Assembly (NCBI GenBank): GCA_913063225.1
Contig: CAJXYP010000005.1
Coordinates: forward strand, 1 to 64,000
Direction of reading: 5' to 3'
DNA from: an uncultured Cellvibrionales bacterium
GTDB lineage: Bacteria > Pseudomonadota > Gammaproteobacteria > Pseudomonadales > GM7GCV1
DNA length: 64,000 bases
This document shows, piece by piece, positions 38,100 to 46,650 of the stretch. Below the pieces are notes generated by a model. The model was not told the DNA's origin. It was given only the letters and a program-made list of their open reading frames with translations, and searched no databases. Each line of letters starts with the position of its first letter. The first letter of the stretch is position 1. A program made the position numbers and the translations under genes.

Positions 38100-38639
38100 A
38101 TGGCCATAGCAATTCGCCGGGTAGTAACCGGTCACGATGAAGATGGGCGCGCAATTTGCGTGTCTGATAGCGCAGCAACAAACATCCTTGAACGCCCAAA
38201 TCGACCGGGCGTCGCCCTGACCAATATTTGGCAGTGCGAAACTACTCCTGGGGAGTATGACGGCGCAGAAGAAACCGTCGATGGCCCCTTTGTACTGCAC
38301 CCACCAGAGGGTGGAAGTGTATTTAGAATTGTTGAATTTCAGCCGGAAGATCCAGAGGTTATGAAAACCTTGGATGGCAAATCAGCGTTTGCCGAAATGG
38401 GTGCCGGAGACAATATTGTCGAAAATGCGCGACATCCGTTTATGCACAGAACCAACTCGGTCGATTACGCCATAATTCTAACTGGCGAGATTGTGATGTT
38501 ATTGGATGATAGCGAAGTACTGCTTAAGACCGGAGATGTAGTGGTCCAGCGCGGTACTAATCACGCATGGTCAAACCAGGGAACTGAGACCTGTCAAATA
38601 GCATTTGTGCTGGTCGACGCAGTCGCCAAGCTAGATTGA
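38100..38639 (+). CDS. Cupin-domain protein
   Basis: A single-cupin protein of 179 residues. The core is in the second half (VDYAIILTGEIVMLLDD, GDVVVQRGTNHAWSNQG), with two of the usual metal-site residues. The ATG at 38100 follows GGGGG by 6 bases; a TTG 12 bases earlier is less likely. It is 62 bases before a fumarylacetoacetate-hydrolase-family gene and likely in one operon with it. I cannot name its reaction. Confidence 0.8.
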   Translation: MAIAIRRVVTGHDEDGRAICVSDSAATNILERPNRPGVALTNIWQCETTPGEYDGAEETVDGPFVLHPPEGGSVFRIVEFQPEDPEVMKTLDGKSAFAEMGAGDNIVENARHPFMHRTNSVDYAIILTGEIVMLLDDSEVLLKTGDVVVQRGTNHAWSNQGTETCQIAFVLVDAVAKLD

Positions 38640-38701
38640 GACTAAACCCAGTCTTCATACCCATTAATCTTTTAAACCTTAGATAAAGGCGAACAGAAAA
38701 T

Positions 38702-39562
38702 ATGAGACTTATTACCTACAGCCAAGATGGCACCGCGCAAATTGGCGTACGTCAAAATGACAGAGTTATTCCTGTCGCCAACATAGATGTAGATTTGCCC
38801 ACAAGCATTCGTCAGTTACTAGCTGAAGACAAACTGTCCTTACTTGCAGAGAAGCTCGAGAACTATCAGGGTGAGAGCATCGAATTAGCTGGTATCAAAT
38901 TCCTACCCCTTATTCCAGAACCCGGAAAAATTATCTGTATCGGCCGCAACTACGCCGCTCATGCCGCAGAAGGCGGAGCCGCAGTGCCGGATTACCCCGA
39001 AATCTTTTACCGTGGATCAACATCATTGATTGCACACGAAGCTCCTATTATCGCTCCGCAATGTTCAGACAAGCTGGATTACGAGGGTGAGTTTGTTTTT
39101 GTCGTCGGAAAAACCTGCCGTCATGTTTCTGAAGCCGACGCTCTCGACTACATAGCCGGTTATAGCCTCTTTAACGATGCCACATTGCGTGATTACCAGC
39201 GTTTCTCATCCCAGTGGACCATAGGCAAAAACTTCGATGATACGGGCGCATTTGGACCTGAGTTAGTCACCTCCGATGAATTACCAGAAGGCATGGCCGG
39301 GCAAACCTTAACCACCACCTTAAACGGGCAGATAATGCAGAGCGCATCTATTGATGACCTGGTATTTCCAGTGTGCTCCTTAGTTGCCATTCTAAGCGAA
39401 TGCATGACTCTCGAACCTGGGGATGTTGTAGTCACAGGTACACCAGCAGGCGTGGGTTATGCGCGTAAGCCGCCTATCTGGATGAAAGCCGGTGATACGA
39501 TAGAGATAGCGGTAGAGGGTTTAGGCAAGTTAACCAACAAGGTAGAAGACGAAGTGATCTAG
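38702..39562 (+). CDS. Fumarylacetoacetate hydrolase family protein
   Basis: A 286-residue enzyme of the FAH superfamily, which breaks carbon-carbon bonds or isomerises 2-oxo acids in aromatic and related breakdown. Metal ligands are visible in DYEGEFVFVVGK and FNDATLRDYQ; GRNYAAHAAEGG and TGTPAGVG are also conserved. Which substrate it takes cannot be read. It pairs with the cupin gene and faces away from the TRAP operon, suggesting one uptake and breakdown locus. Confidence 0.88.
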   Translation: MRLITYSQDGTAQIGVRQNDRVIPVANIDVDLPTSIRQLLAEDKLSLLAEKLENYQGESIELAGIKFLPLIPEPGKIICIGRNYAAHAAEGGAAVPDYPEIFYRGSTSLIAHEAPIIAPQCSDKLDYEGEFVFVVGKTCRHVSEADALDYIAGYSLFNDATLRDYQRFSSQWTIGKNFDDTGAFGPELVTSDELPEGMAGQTLTTTLNGQIMQSASIDDLVFPVCSLVAILSECMTLEPGDVVVTGTPAGVGYARKPPIWMKAGDTIEIAVEGLGKLTNKVEDEVI

Positions 39563-39588
39563 GCTGGTGTCTCTGTCCTCTTTTCTTG

Positions 39589-39933
39589 TTACTGGTTTTC
39601 GCTAGCCGACTGGCAGCTCAAACAAGTATCTGATTCGGGATAGAATTGAAGCCGACCTTCGGCAATCTCTTCGCCGCAGGTCTCACAATAGCCATAGTCG
39701 CCAATCGTTAGAGCCGTTATGGCTTTGTGAGTTTTGGCAAGGCGAGCCGAGAGGCTACGTTGATTTGCCATAGCCATGTTTTGTTGCTGCATCGCATCCA
39801 TTCGTGAAAGCCTGCCAATAGAGTTTTGATCCAGAACTACGGTAGCAGCACTGGAGTTTGCATCCTTTAGTGCATCCTCAAGCTCCTGCTTAAGTCCCTG
39901 TAAAACTATGAGGTAGGTTGCGGCATCGGACAT
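39589..39933 (-). CDS. DksA/TraR-type zinc-finger protein
   Basis: A 114-residue protein with a helical N-terminus (SRMDAMQQQNMAMANQRS, the family pattern) and a C4 zinc finger (CETC...CLSC). DksA relatives bind in the secondary channel of RNA polymerase; whether this short form does so is unknown. Its start is inside the last 28 bases of the PPOX gene, so the two are co-transcribed. Confidence 0.88.
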   Translation of the reverse strand: MSDAATYLIVLQGLKQELEDALKDANSSAATVVLDQNSIGRLSRMDAMQQQNMAMANQRSLSARLAKTHKAITALTIGDYGYCETCGEEIAEGRLQFYPESDTCLSCQSASENQ

Positions 39934-40481
39934 AAAACATCTTCAAATATACCGGTATCAGCGCCATCTATGCTCTTAGTATTTTTCTCTCTCCAGTAAC
40001 CCTCTATACCTTCGGAACCCTTGGTTTCGGTCCATTTTTTTAGCGTTGGCCGCTCACCTACCAAATCATAAAAAGGCACAGCAAATCCGCAGGATGTTTG
40101 CACAAGGTCAATATCAATTTCGAAAAACTGCCTAGCGCCAGCATGTTTGGGGAACAGTAACGCCAAGTCGTCCCAGTTTGAATTTCTCGGGTGAATAACT
40201 TTAGCCGTTCCATAGAGCCGCATAATCAGTGGCTGCTTATCGTAGGAACAAAACATAACCGTCATTCTGCCACTCTCAAGCACATGGGCCGCAGAGTCAT
40301 TACCGCTGCCGGTTAGGTTCAGCCAAACCACCTTGGTGGCATCGATAACCCTAAAGCTATCCATACCTTTTGGAGAAACATTTACTCGCCCCTCTTTACC
40401 CGCAGTGCCAATAAAAAACATATGCTGTTTTTTGATAAAGTCGATATGTTTATCGGTAAGCGCTTCAAATTTTTCTGACAT
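39906..40481 (-). CDS. Pyridoxamine 5'-phosphate oxidase family protein
   Basis: A split-barrel flavin-binding protein of 191 residues. GRVNVSPKGMDSFRV and NLTGSGNDSAAHVLESGRMTVMFCS are the family core. These proteins may bind FMN or F420 or reduce small molecules; the specific activity is not readable. It overlaps the DksA-like gene by 28 bases. Confidence 0.85.
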   Translation of the reverse strand: MSEKFEALTDKHIDFIKKQHMFFIGTAGKEGRVNVSPKGMDSFRVIDATKVVWLNLTGSGNDSAAHVLESGRMTVMFCSYDKQPLIMRLYGTAKVIHPRNSNWDDLALLFPKHAGARQFFEIDIDLVQTSCGFAVPFYDLVGERPTLKKWTETKGSEGIEGYWREKNTKSIDGADTGIFEDVLCPMPQPTS

Positions 40482-40549
40482 GGGAGTTCCTCAATTGGGA
40501 TCTAAGTGCCATCAATTGAAACCTAGTAATTATTTCTTTTGGCTCAATG

Positions 40550-40762
40550 CTATGCCAAACGAAGTAAGTATTTTTCGCTCGCAAACTCAATGGTATCGCC
40601 GGCACTCATTTTTTTGCGCTTTCTGGTTTCAACCTCACCGTTAACAGTAACCAGTCCGCCAGCGATAATAGACTTTGCTTCGCCACCGCTAGATGCAATG
40701 CCTTCAAATTTTAGAATCTTATAGAGCTCTACAGGCTCTTTATTAATCTCTACTTCTGTCAT
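40550..40762 (-). CDS. S4-domain RNA-binding protein (YbcJ-like)
   Basis: A 70-residue S4 domain (LYKILKFEGIASSGGEAKSIIAGGLVTVNGEV, then KRKKMSAGDTIEF). The ATG at 40762 gives the usual YbcJ-like length; an upstream TTG at 40792 would add ten residues. YbcJ proteins bind RNA and their role is not established. It is a single gene 68 bases before the PPOX gene. Confidence 0.85.
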   Translation of the reverse strand: MTEVEINKEPVELYKILKFEGIASSGGEAKSIIAGGLVTVNGEVETRKRKKMSAGDTIEFASEKYLLRLA

Positions 40763-41012
40763 CAATATTTTCTCAGTTTCTACGCTCTGCAAAGTAACTC
40801 AGATTTGCCTTCTTTTACACAAAATCAGTGATTCCTTTCTACTTCCGCGTCCGAATAGCAGACAAAAATATTCAACATGATTTTGCAATAATAAGGAATT
40901 GCGGACATATTCCCCATTTTAAAAAAGGATTTCCTGTGCAGATGATTAATTCTAGGTAGGTATAGGCAATAAATATTCCTGTGGATTTTATGCTGGCGTC
41001 GTCGAATTTATT

Positions 41013-41024
41013 GATCAATTGATC
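41013..41024. other. 12-bp perfect palindrome upstream of the YHYH gene
   Basis: GATCAATTGATC is a perfect palindrome 14 bases before the ATG at 41039. It could be an operator, but no regulator is linked to it and one occurrence is weak evidence. Confidence 0.3.
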
Positions 41025-41038
41025 TGTACCGGATAATT

Positions 41039-42913
41039 ATGAAAACGTTTTTAAAACTAGTCTCCTTCAATAAGATGCATCGGACGCTATCTATAATCTG
41101 TTTACTGAGCACATTGGTTGCTTGCGGCGGCGGTGGTGGCTCCGCTGGTGGAGGTTCTAATACGCCAGATTCAGGTGGGCCTGTGCCTGATACCACGGCT
41201 CCAACATTAAGCATCACTCCTGCCGGAAGTGGTCAGACCGTCAACGAAGGTGACTCAATTAGTTTTACCGGCACTGCCTCTGACACGATCGATGGAAATA
41301 TCTCCACAAATATAATCTGGTCCCTAGACGGAACGGCGCAAACCACCGCAGGGAATTGGAACGCGACATTTCCGACTGCCGGCGGCTTTAGCGTTACAGC
41401 AAACATTTCCGACGCAGCCAATAATGCTGCCACCGAGATTACTTATACCGTCACAGTAGTTGCTGCAGGTGGCGGAGGCGGAGGTGGCGGGTCAAGTACT
41501 AGCAATCCTGATTTGAACGAAACCACAAATGGTTTCAAAGACGCGATTCTGCTGAGCCTGAGTCCTGATTGCACAGCTTATGCGACGGATACTGAGGCCA
41601 ACTGGGATCTAGGACTAAGTGCCGTTGACTACGATTCTCACGGCATTACAGATACTTCAAATCTGACAAATACCGATCCCTTTTTCCCTGGAACAAATAC
41701 GTCCAGTTACGTGAGAATGGACTTAGTAATCGCCACTAGCTGGAATCAGCCCACTTACGATTACGACAATGTCGCCCAAACAAATGATCTCAACACCGCC
41801 ACCCATTGCCGTATGTTTTCCAATATGGTTCCCAACCACGATTTTGGTTTGCCAGTTGAAGGCCCCAATGGCAATGGCTGGATCAATGCGATCGATCATC
41901 AAGACTGGCAGGTAACCTATATTCCAGTAAGCCCGACGCTCTCCACCAGCCCTGGTGTGCCCTTTGATACGCCAAGAAATCCCACGGTCTATATGGATTA
42001 CGACGGAATCATCCTGAACGGGGTTGGTATCGCCATGGACTCGGGCTTCTGCTACCGCACTTATATTGATACAGGGGCGCTTTCCCTGCAGTCAAACGAC
42101 GCTGGTAACTCATCCGGCTGTGGCGGCAACCAGGGCTGGCACGAACTTCCAGCCTATAATATATTTGATCCATCCGAGCCTGAAATGGCCGCAAATTTTG
42201 ACCCCTACTTTGCCCATGGCTTTGTTGGCACATACCACTATCACGCTATTACGCACCCGCTCACTGATAATACCGAGCAGACTGCAGCGCCACATGATTC
42301 GTCCGGCAACGATATATCCTCCCCGGTTATAGGTTTTGCGGCTGATGGGTTCCCCATTTACGGACACTGGTTTGAAGACGGTGCCGGAAATATCGTTCAA
42401 GCAGAATCTGGATACAGCCTTATTAATAGCGGTATAAATCCAGATGCATCTGGATTCGGACAAACTCGCGCCGAACAAGGCACGGAATTGAATGGCATTC
42501 CACCAACGCAAGCCGACTTGGATCACCACAATGATGTGGCTTGGGTTGGTGGCACTCTCTCTCCAGATGGCACTGCCAGAGACTATCGCTTTTTCGGTGA
42601 CCCTCTCGGCGGCGGCTTTGTATCTTTCGGACTAGAGCTTGGGCGGTACGAATGGGATTGGGAATACGACAGCGGTAATACCGGAAATCTTGACCAGTGC
42701 AACGGTAGAACAAACGCAGCGGGAGATTTTGTTGGTTACTACGTTACAGATAAGTACCCCTTTACTCCTCCCTGTACTTGGGGCGATCGCGAACTATCTT
42801 TTGGCAAGGCACCACCCCATATGCCTGTAGGGTTTGGTAATGGCACCAACGAAGAAAGTCCCGCAGATCAGACTATTAATGGGCATATGCCAGTTCCCGC
42901 TATTATTCAGTAG
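41039..42913 (+). CDS. YHYH-domain lipoprotein
   Basis: A 624-residue surface or periplasmic lipoprotein: signal with LVAC lipobox (cysteine 29), a Gly-rich linker, an Ig/HYR-like domain (about 55-145, TAPTLSITPAGSGQTVNEGDSI), an eight-glycine linker, then the YHYH domain. The naming motif is present as GTYHYHAITHP, with GFAADGFPIYGH beyond it. The family's function is unknown. A GGAT lies 5 bases before the ATG. The gene has its own terminator. Confidence 0.85.
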   Translation: MKTFLKLVSFNKMHRTLSIICLLSTLVACGGGGGSAGGGSNTPDSGGPVPDTTAPTLSITPAGSGQTVNEGDSISFTGTASDTIDGNISTNIIWSLDGTAQTTAGNWNATFPTAGGFSVTANISDAANNAATEITYTVTVVAAGGGGGGGGSSTSNPDLNETTNGFKDAILLSLSPDCTAYATDTEANWDLGLSAVDYDSHGITDTSNLTNTDPFFPGTNTSSYVRMDLVIATSWNQPTYDYDNVAQTNDLNTATHCRMFSNMVPNHDFGLPVEGPNGNGWINAIDHQDWQVTYIPVSPTLSTSPGVPFDTPRNPTVYMDYDGIILNGVGIAMDSGFCYRTYIDTGALSLQSNDAGNSSGCGGNQGWHELPAYNIFDPSEPEMAANFDPYFAHGFVGTYHYHAITHPLTDNTEQTAAPHDSSGNDISSPVIGFAADGFPIYGHWFEDGAGNIVQAESGYSLINSGINPDASGFGQTRAEQGTELNGIPPTQADLDHHNDVAWVGGTLSPDGTARDYRFFGDPLGGGFVSFGLELGRYEWDWEYDSGNTGNLDQCNGRTNAAGDFVGYYVTDKYPFTPPCTWGDRELSFGKAPPHMPVGFGNGTNEESPADQTINGHMPVPAIIQ

Positions 42914-42938
42914 CAGCTATTTATCAGATAATTAATAG

Positions 42939-42965
42939 GAAGGGGCTTAACGCCCCTTCTTTTAT
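42939..42965 (+). terminator. Rho-independent terminator
   Basis: GAAGGGGC-TTAAC-GCCCCTTC followed by TTTTATTTT, just after the YHYH gene and before the convergent glycine-zipper gene, so it may serve both. Confidence 0.75.
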
Positions 42966-42966
42966 T

Positions 42967-43494
42967 TTACCGAATAGCCCTACCCTCAAGGCAGGCCGTT
43001 AAGGCTCGTCGATAATTCGATTGCCTCAACGCTCTTTCGGCTTTAGTGCGATTTATCTCGGCGGTTCGTCGAGCAACTTCCGCTGCGGTTTGTTGATCAG
43101 CATCCTGTCTGCCCTGCTGCTCAGCTACTCCACCGATCATTGAACCGATAATTGCACCCATAACCGCGCCTTTACCTGCATTTGCATCCTGAGAACCAAC
43201 TACAGCCCCAGCCGCGGCTCCAACTATGGCCCCGGTTTCGATGGCGCCTTCAGCTTCGTTAGCTACTCTAGGAACTCTCACCATACTTGGTGGCTCTTCA
43301 CCAAAGTCTGTTGGATCAAATTCACTCTCATCTGCTGCCCAGCGATGACATTCATATCGATCGCTACTCAATTGCTCATCGCTTTGACCTTGCCCTGGAT
43401 ACACATACAAACCCCGTGAATTTACCCCTCCACAAACCAGAAGGCAACCGATAACTAAGATACTAAAAGGTACTGTTTTCTTTGAACGACTCAT
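42967..43494 (-). CDS. Exported glycine-zipper protein
   Basis: A 175-residue product. The ATG at 43494 follows GGGAG by 5 bases; an ATG 12 bases earlier would overlap that site. It begins with a signal peptide (MSRSKKTVPFSILVIGCLLVCGG) and the motif YPGQGQSDEQ-SSDRYECHRWA-D-FDP, then a glycine zipper (about 90-125, GAIVGAAAGAVVGSQ, AVMGAIIGSMIGG) as in membrane-associated outer-envelope proteins. It shares the YP-GQSDEQ motif with the decayed gene next to it. Confidence 0.8.
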   Translation of the reverse strand: MSRSKKTVPFSILVIGCLLVCGGVNSRGLYVYPGQGQSDEQLSSDRYECHRWAADESEFDPTDFGEEPPSMVRVPRVANEAEGAIETGAIVGAAAGAVVGSQDANAGKGAVMGAIIGSMIGGVAEQQGRQDADQQTAAEVARRTAEINRTKAERALRQSNYRRALTACLEGRAIR

Positions 43495-44171
43495 ATCTGC
43501 TCCCATTTAACGGTATAGCCGCGACCTTCAAGACAAGCTGAAATTACTCGTCGATAGTTGCTGGCTAAATCTGAATTTTGATTGGCTGTGCTATTGGCTT
43601 CACTAGGATCAAACCCGGTCTGACCCGAGGCCCATAAATAACAGTCATAACGATCTCTATCTCGCTGCTCATCTGACTGTCCCTCAGCGGGATAAAACGA
43701 ACAGCTCACCGCTAGATTCACTTGCGGAGGCAACCTCTGTCTCGGCGCCCACAGACTCTTCCACCACTATGTAATCACGCCGATTGTCCCATAGGTAGTA
43801 GGTGTAGTTCGCATAGAAGTAGCGCTGGGAACCAATAAGAAAACCAATATGATTGTTAGGAAGCTGACGCACTCTTGATGACAATGGCGCATTCACTACT
43901 ACGTAGAAGCCCTGATTATCCCTGCGATAAAACTACCATTGGAATATTGGTAGTTATTCCGCCCCAGCTGAATAACCTAATGTGCGGAGGGAAGGGTCTG
44001 TACTCGATGACCAATGGGCGCATATGTTGATCTACTATATTCAACCTGACCTCGATCGGGACCTCTATCAGGAGAACCTCGACCCTGTGCTGTCGCCTGA
44101 ATAAGCAATAAAAGAAAAATTAAACTACATACTGCTGCTAGATAAACTGACCTATTTGGATACAGGTTCAT
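43491..44171 (-). pseudogene. DUF6515-like exported protein, decayed
   Basis: Three short frames form one gene. The signal peptide and N-terminus (MNLYPNRSVYLAAVCSL...) end at an in-frame TAG at 43977-43979. The next piece (NNYQYSNGSF) loses one T in a T-run at 43929-43932, which shifts the frame into the segment LSSRVRQLPNNHIGFLIG...YYLWDNRRDYIVVEE. An extra T at 43694-43697 then restores the first frame for YPAEGQSDEQRDRDRYDC...FDP and the end. The two indels cancel, but the TAG still stops it. The middle matches DUF6515, and the end matches the motif of the neighbouring glycine-zipper gene, so the pair are likely relatives. Confidence 0.75.
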
Positions 44172-44320
44172 ATAATCTCCTTGGAATATTCCATCTGCAT
44201 TATTTGACCGTTCCTAATCGAGAGCGTTGTAGTTAAAATGGCTTCTCCGCGAAATCTTCACAATGATATGAATCAAACAAACAAACCTTGCCGCAAGGCT
44301 CGTATGCAACTGGCTTAGAG

Positions 44321-45082
44321 ATGACAGACTCCGAGGAATACCTCGCCAAAAAGGCTCGATTCGAGCAACTTCTTACCGTCTATGGTCGTAAACCCGTTTT
44401 AGAGGCTATTTGCGATCCCGGTCTGCAGCCGGAACGATTGCATCTATCCAAGAACAATCGCTCAGCAAGTATCCTTGATGAAATCCAGCAACAGGCTGAT
44501 GAACGTGGTGTTGAAGTACGTATCCATGAACCCTCTGCCCTCGCCCGCATTTCCAAAAATGCAAAGCAGGATCAGGGTGTAGCCTTAGATGTTCGATGCC
44601 CAGACCACCAACAGCTAGAAGCCTTCTTGGCCTCGCCACCAGACCAATTCCGCTTGATTGCTTTGGACGGAATAACCAACCCACAAAACCTGGGAATGAT
44701 TATTCGTTCTGTGGCAGCCAGCCCCTGCGACGGACTTCTCATCAGTAAATCGGACACACCTAAACTATCGCCTCTCGTTATTAAGGCAAGCGCCGGATCG
44801 CTATTTAAAGCGCCATTGATTCGATTGGATAAGCTCGAAGTTGGCCTAAAGCAACTACAAAAACTAGGCACAGAAATTTGCGTACTAGACAGTAATTCCA
44901 ATACAGACTTTTCTGCACTGAGTAAGAAAGATCGTATTGTTTATGTATTGGGAAATGAAACGGAAGGCGTATCTAAAGAGATCAAGAGAATCGCTAGTCA
45001 GCGAGTCGCTATCCCCATGAACCGGGGCGTTGAATCTTTGAATGTCGCAATAACTGCCGCGCTTGTTGCCTTCAACAGCTAA
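44321..45082 (+). CDS. SpoU/TrmH-family RNA 2'-O-methyltransferase
   Basis: A 253-residue SPOUT methyltransferase with all three motifs: LDGITNPQNLGMIIRS, YVLGNETEGVS and IPMNRGVESLNVAITAALVAF. The N-terminal part resembles the substrate-binding domain of RlmB-like enzymes. The exact RNA target cannot be read. The ATG at 44321 (MTDSEEYLAKKARFEQLL) is better than a TTG at 44288. It is the only intact gene in a stretch of decayed ones, on the opposite strand. Confidence 0.85.
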   Translation: MTDSEEYLAKKARFEQLLTVYGRKPVLEAICDPGLQPERLHLSKNNRSASILDEIQQQADERGVEVRIHEPSALARISKNAKQDQGVALDVRCPDHQQLEAFLASPPDQFRLIALDGITNPQNLGMIIRSVAASPCDGLLISKSDTPKLSPLVIKASAGSLFKAPLIRLDKLEVGLKQLQKLGTEICVLDSNSNTDFSALSKKDRIVYVLGNETEGVSKEIKRIASQRVAIPMNRGVESLNVAITAALVAFNS

Positions 45083-45091
45083 GAATACTGT

Positions 45092-45985
45092 CTAGGCAGA
45101 TACTAGGGACTGCACCAGATTAAAATCCAGCGCTACTAACCCAAGAAATACCACAAAGAGAATAAGGCTCTTCCAACGATACTGTTTGGCAAGTTTAAGT
45201 GGGTTCTTACTGGCAAGAATAAAGTGTTGGTATCTAACCGGGGATCGACAAAGGATATGTGCCGGTTCGCTGTCATAGTTTTCCAATACGTAAGAGTGAG
45301 CCTCGCCCGCCGCTACTTGCCGTGCCCTATTCCATTCTTTCAAATCAACTTCGCCATCTTGGTTAGCATCAAATTTTGCTAAAAGAGCCGTGTGATCGGA
45401 CTTCCACTCATTCAGTATTTCGGAAGCCCTGGTTTCGGTTTGCTCACTAGCGCTTTCCGCATGGATGGTCTGAAACAATCCTAGGCCGTAGAGCAAGTCA
45501 TTTGGGTGAATGCGCGATTCAGAATATCGGTATCTAGACCCACCCATAAATAAACTCGAACCAGCCCTGCTAGAACTAGCCAATGGTACTTCTGAATTGC
45601 CGTGCCATGTGGTCTTGGTACGTGGGCTAATGTCTGCGCCTTCTGGATGGATATGACAAACACCCGTATCGTCTTCCAGAAAAAAGCTGCGCTCACTAGT
45701 TCCAGAACGAGTAACTCGCCAGCTAGACCGCTTTCCAGAGGTTTCATAGCGCTCAACCTGAAACCGGTACCATAAAACAGGGAGAATTGGTTAAAGGGGC
45801 TGAGAGCAATGCTTGATCGGCTTTGGCGCTACCTATAAGTTCGACGCAGCCCTGAGCAGCAGAATCGATTTTGGAAGTCGGCGTATCTTCGATACTCCGG
45901 GCCTTGCGAAGCGCCATCCAAGATATTCTTAAGCAGATAAAGCGCATATGGTGACAAAAGCTAAGGTGATCCATAACTCGGTCAT
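45092..45985 (-). pseudogene. GIDE-like membrane protein, decayed
   Basis: Reading the three frames together gives one membrane protein of the bacterial GIDE (E3-ligase-like) type that often accompanies LemA. A membrane start (MTELWITLAFVTICALSA, from ATG 45985) meets an in-frame TAA at 45929-45931. A lost T near 45909-45910 shifts the frame into RKARSIEDTPTSKI-SAAQG. An extra T at 45774-45777 shifts it into LWYRFQVERYET, then RYRYSESRIHPNDLLYGLG, an EF-hand-like DANQDGEVDLKEW and a C-terminal helix. Several changes make it non-functional. It lies just after lemA on the same strand. Confidence 0.75.
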
Positions 45986-46019
45986 ATTGGTAGGTTCCCA
46001 GCTGCAATCTCAATAGCCG

Positions 46020-46586
46020 CTAATTGAACAGCTCTTTGATACTTACGTCTTTTAGCTCTTCGTCTTCGAACTCTAGTAGTTCAAAAGCCTTAAACCTGAA
46101 GAAGTTGGCAATGACCGCATCAGGAAACTGCTCGATGCGCACATTGTTGTTATTGACGGACTCGTTGTAGACCTCACGGCGATCAGAAATAGAGTTTTCC
46201 AAATCCGTAATACGATGCTGTAGATGTTGAAAGCTCTGATCGGCCTTTAACTCAGGGTAGTCTTCGACTACGGCAAACAATTTACCTAACCCTGCACGCA
46301 TTGCGGTTTCAGCAACACCCAGGGCAGCCATATCGCCGCTCTGTTGCGCGCCAGCAACTTTACTGCGCGCTTCCGTTATTTAGTTAAGAGTATTTTGTTC
46401 GTGCGCCATATAGCGCCGACAGGTTTCTACCAACTTTGGGAGTTCGTCATGTCGCTGTTTCAACAGTACATCAATATTGGCCAAATACTTTGAAACAGCA
46501 TGTTTCAAAGAAACCAAATTGTTGTAGATCATCATCAGGTATCCGGCAAAAAACACCAGAACGGCAATAGCAATCCAATTTCCCAT
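46020..46586 (-). pseudogene. lemA: lemA with an in-frame stop
   Basis: One frame: an N-terminal membrane helix (WIAIAVLVFFAGYLMMIYNN) and the LemA core, but TAA at 46380-46382 stops it after residue 68 (HEQNTLN). The same frame continues with ITEARSKVAGAQ and GLGKLFAVVEDYPELKA..., the well-conserved part, to the normal end EELKDVSIKELFN. One base change (K, E or Q codon to TAA) explains it. An AGGA lies 7 bases before the ATG. Its usual partner gene is also broken. Confidence 0.85.
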
Positions 46587-46603
46587 AGCTTAATCCTCGC
46601 TGC

Positions 46604-46636
46604 GGTTAACTAGGCGCTGGGTTCAGTGCCTTAACC
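46604..46636 (-). other. Intergenic hairpin between the M16 gene and lemA
   Basis: GGTTAA...TTAACC brackets an inner arm GGCACTG/CAGCGCC with one mismatch and a 3-base bulge. It has no T-tract, so it is not a standard terminator. It may separate the M16 transcript from lemA or affect RNA stability. Confidence 0.4.
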
Positions 46637-46650
46637 ATTTATTTGCGTCC

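Noticed and set aside
45774-45777. Programmed frameshift in the GIDE-like gene
   Set aside because: No X-XXY-YYZ slippery site or following pseudoknot; the required direction is +1, and another stop lies upstream in the same gene.
43491-46586. Stop codons recoded as an amino acid
   Set aside because: TAA and TAG end many intact genes here (for example gcvP and nhaB), and two of the three loci also have one-base shifts, which recoding does not explain.
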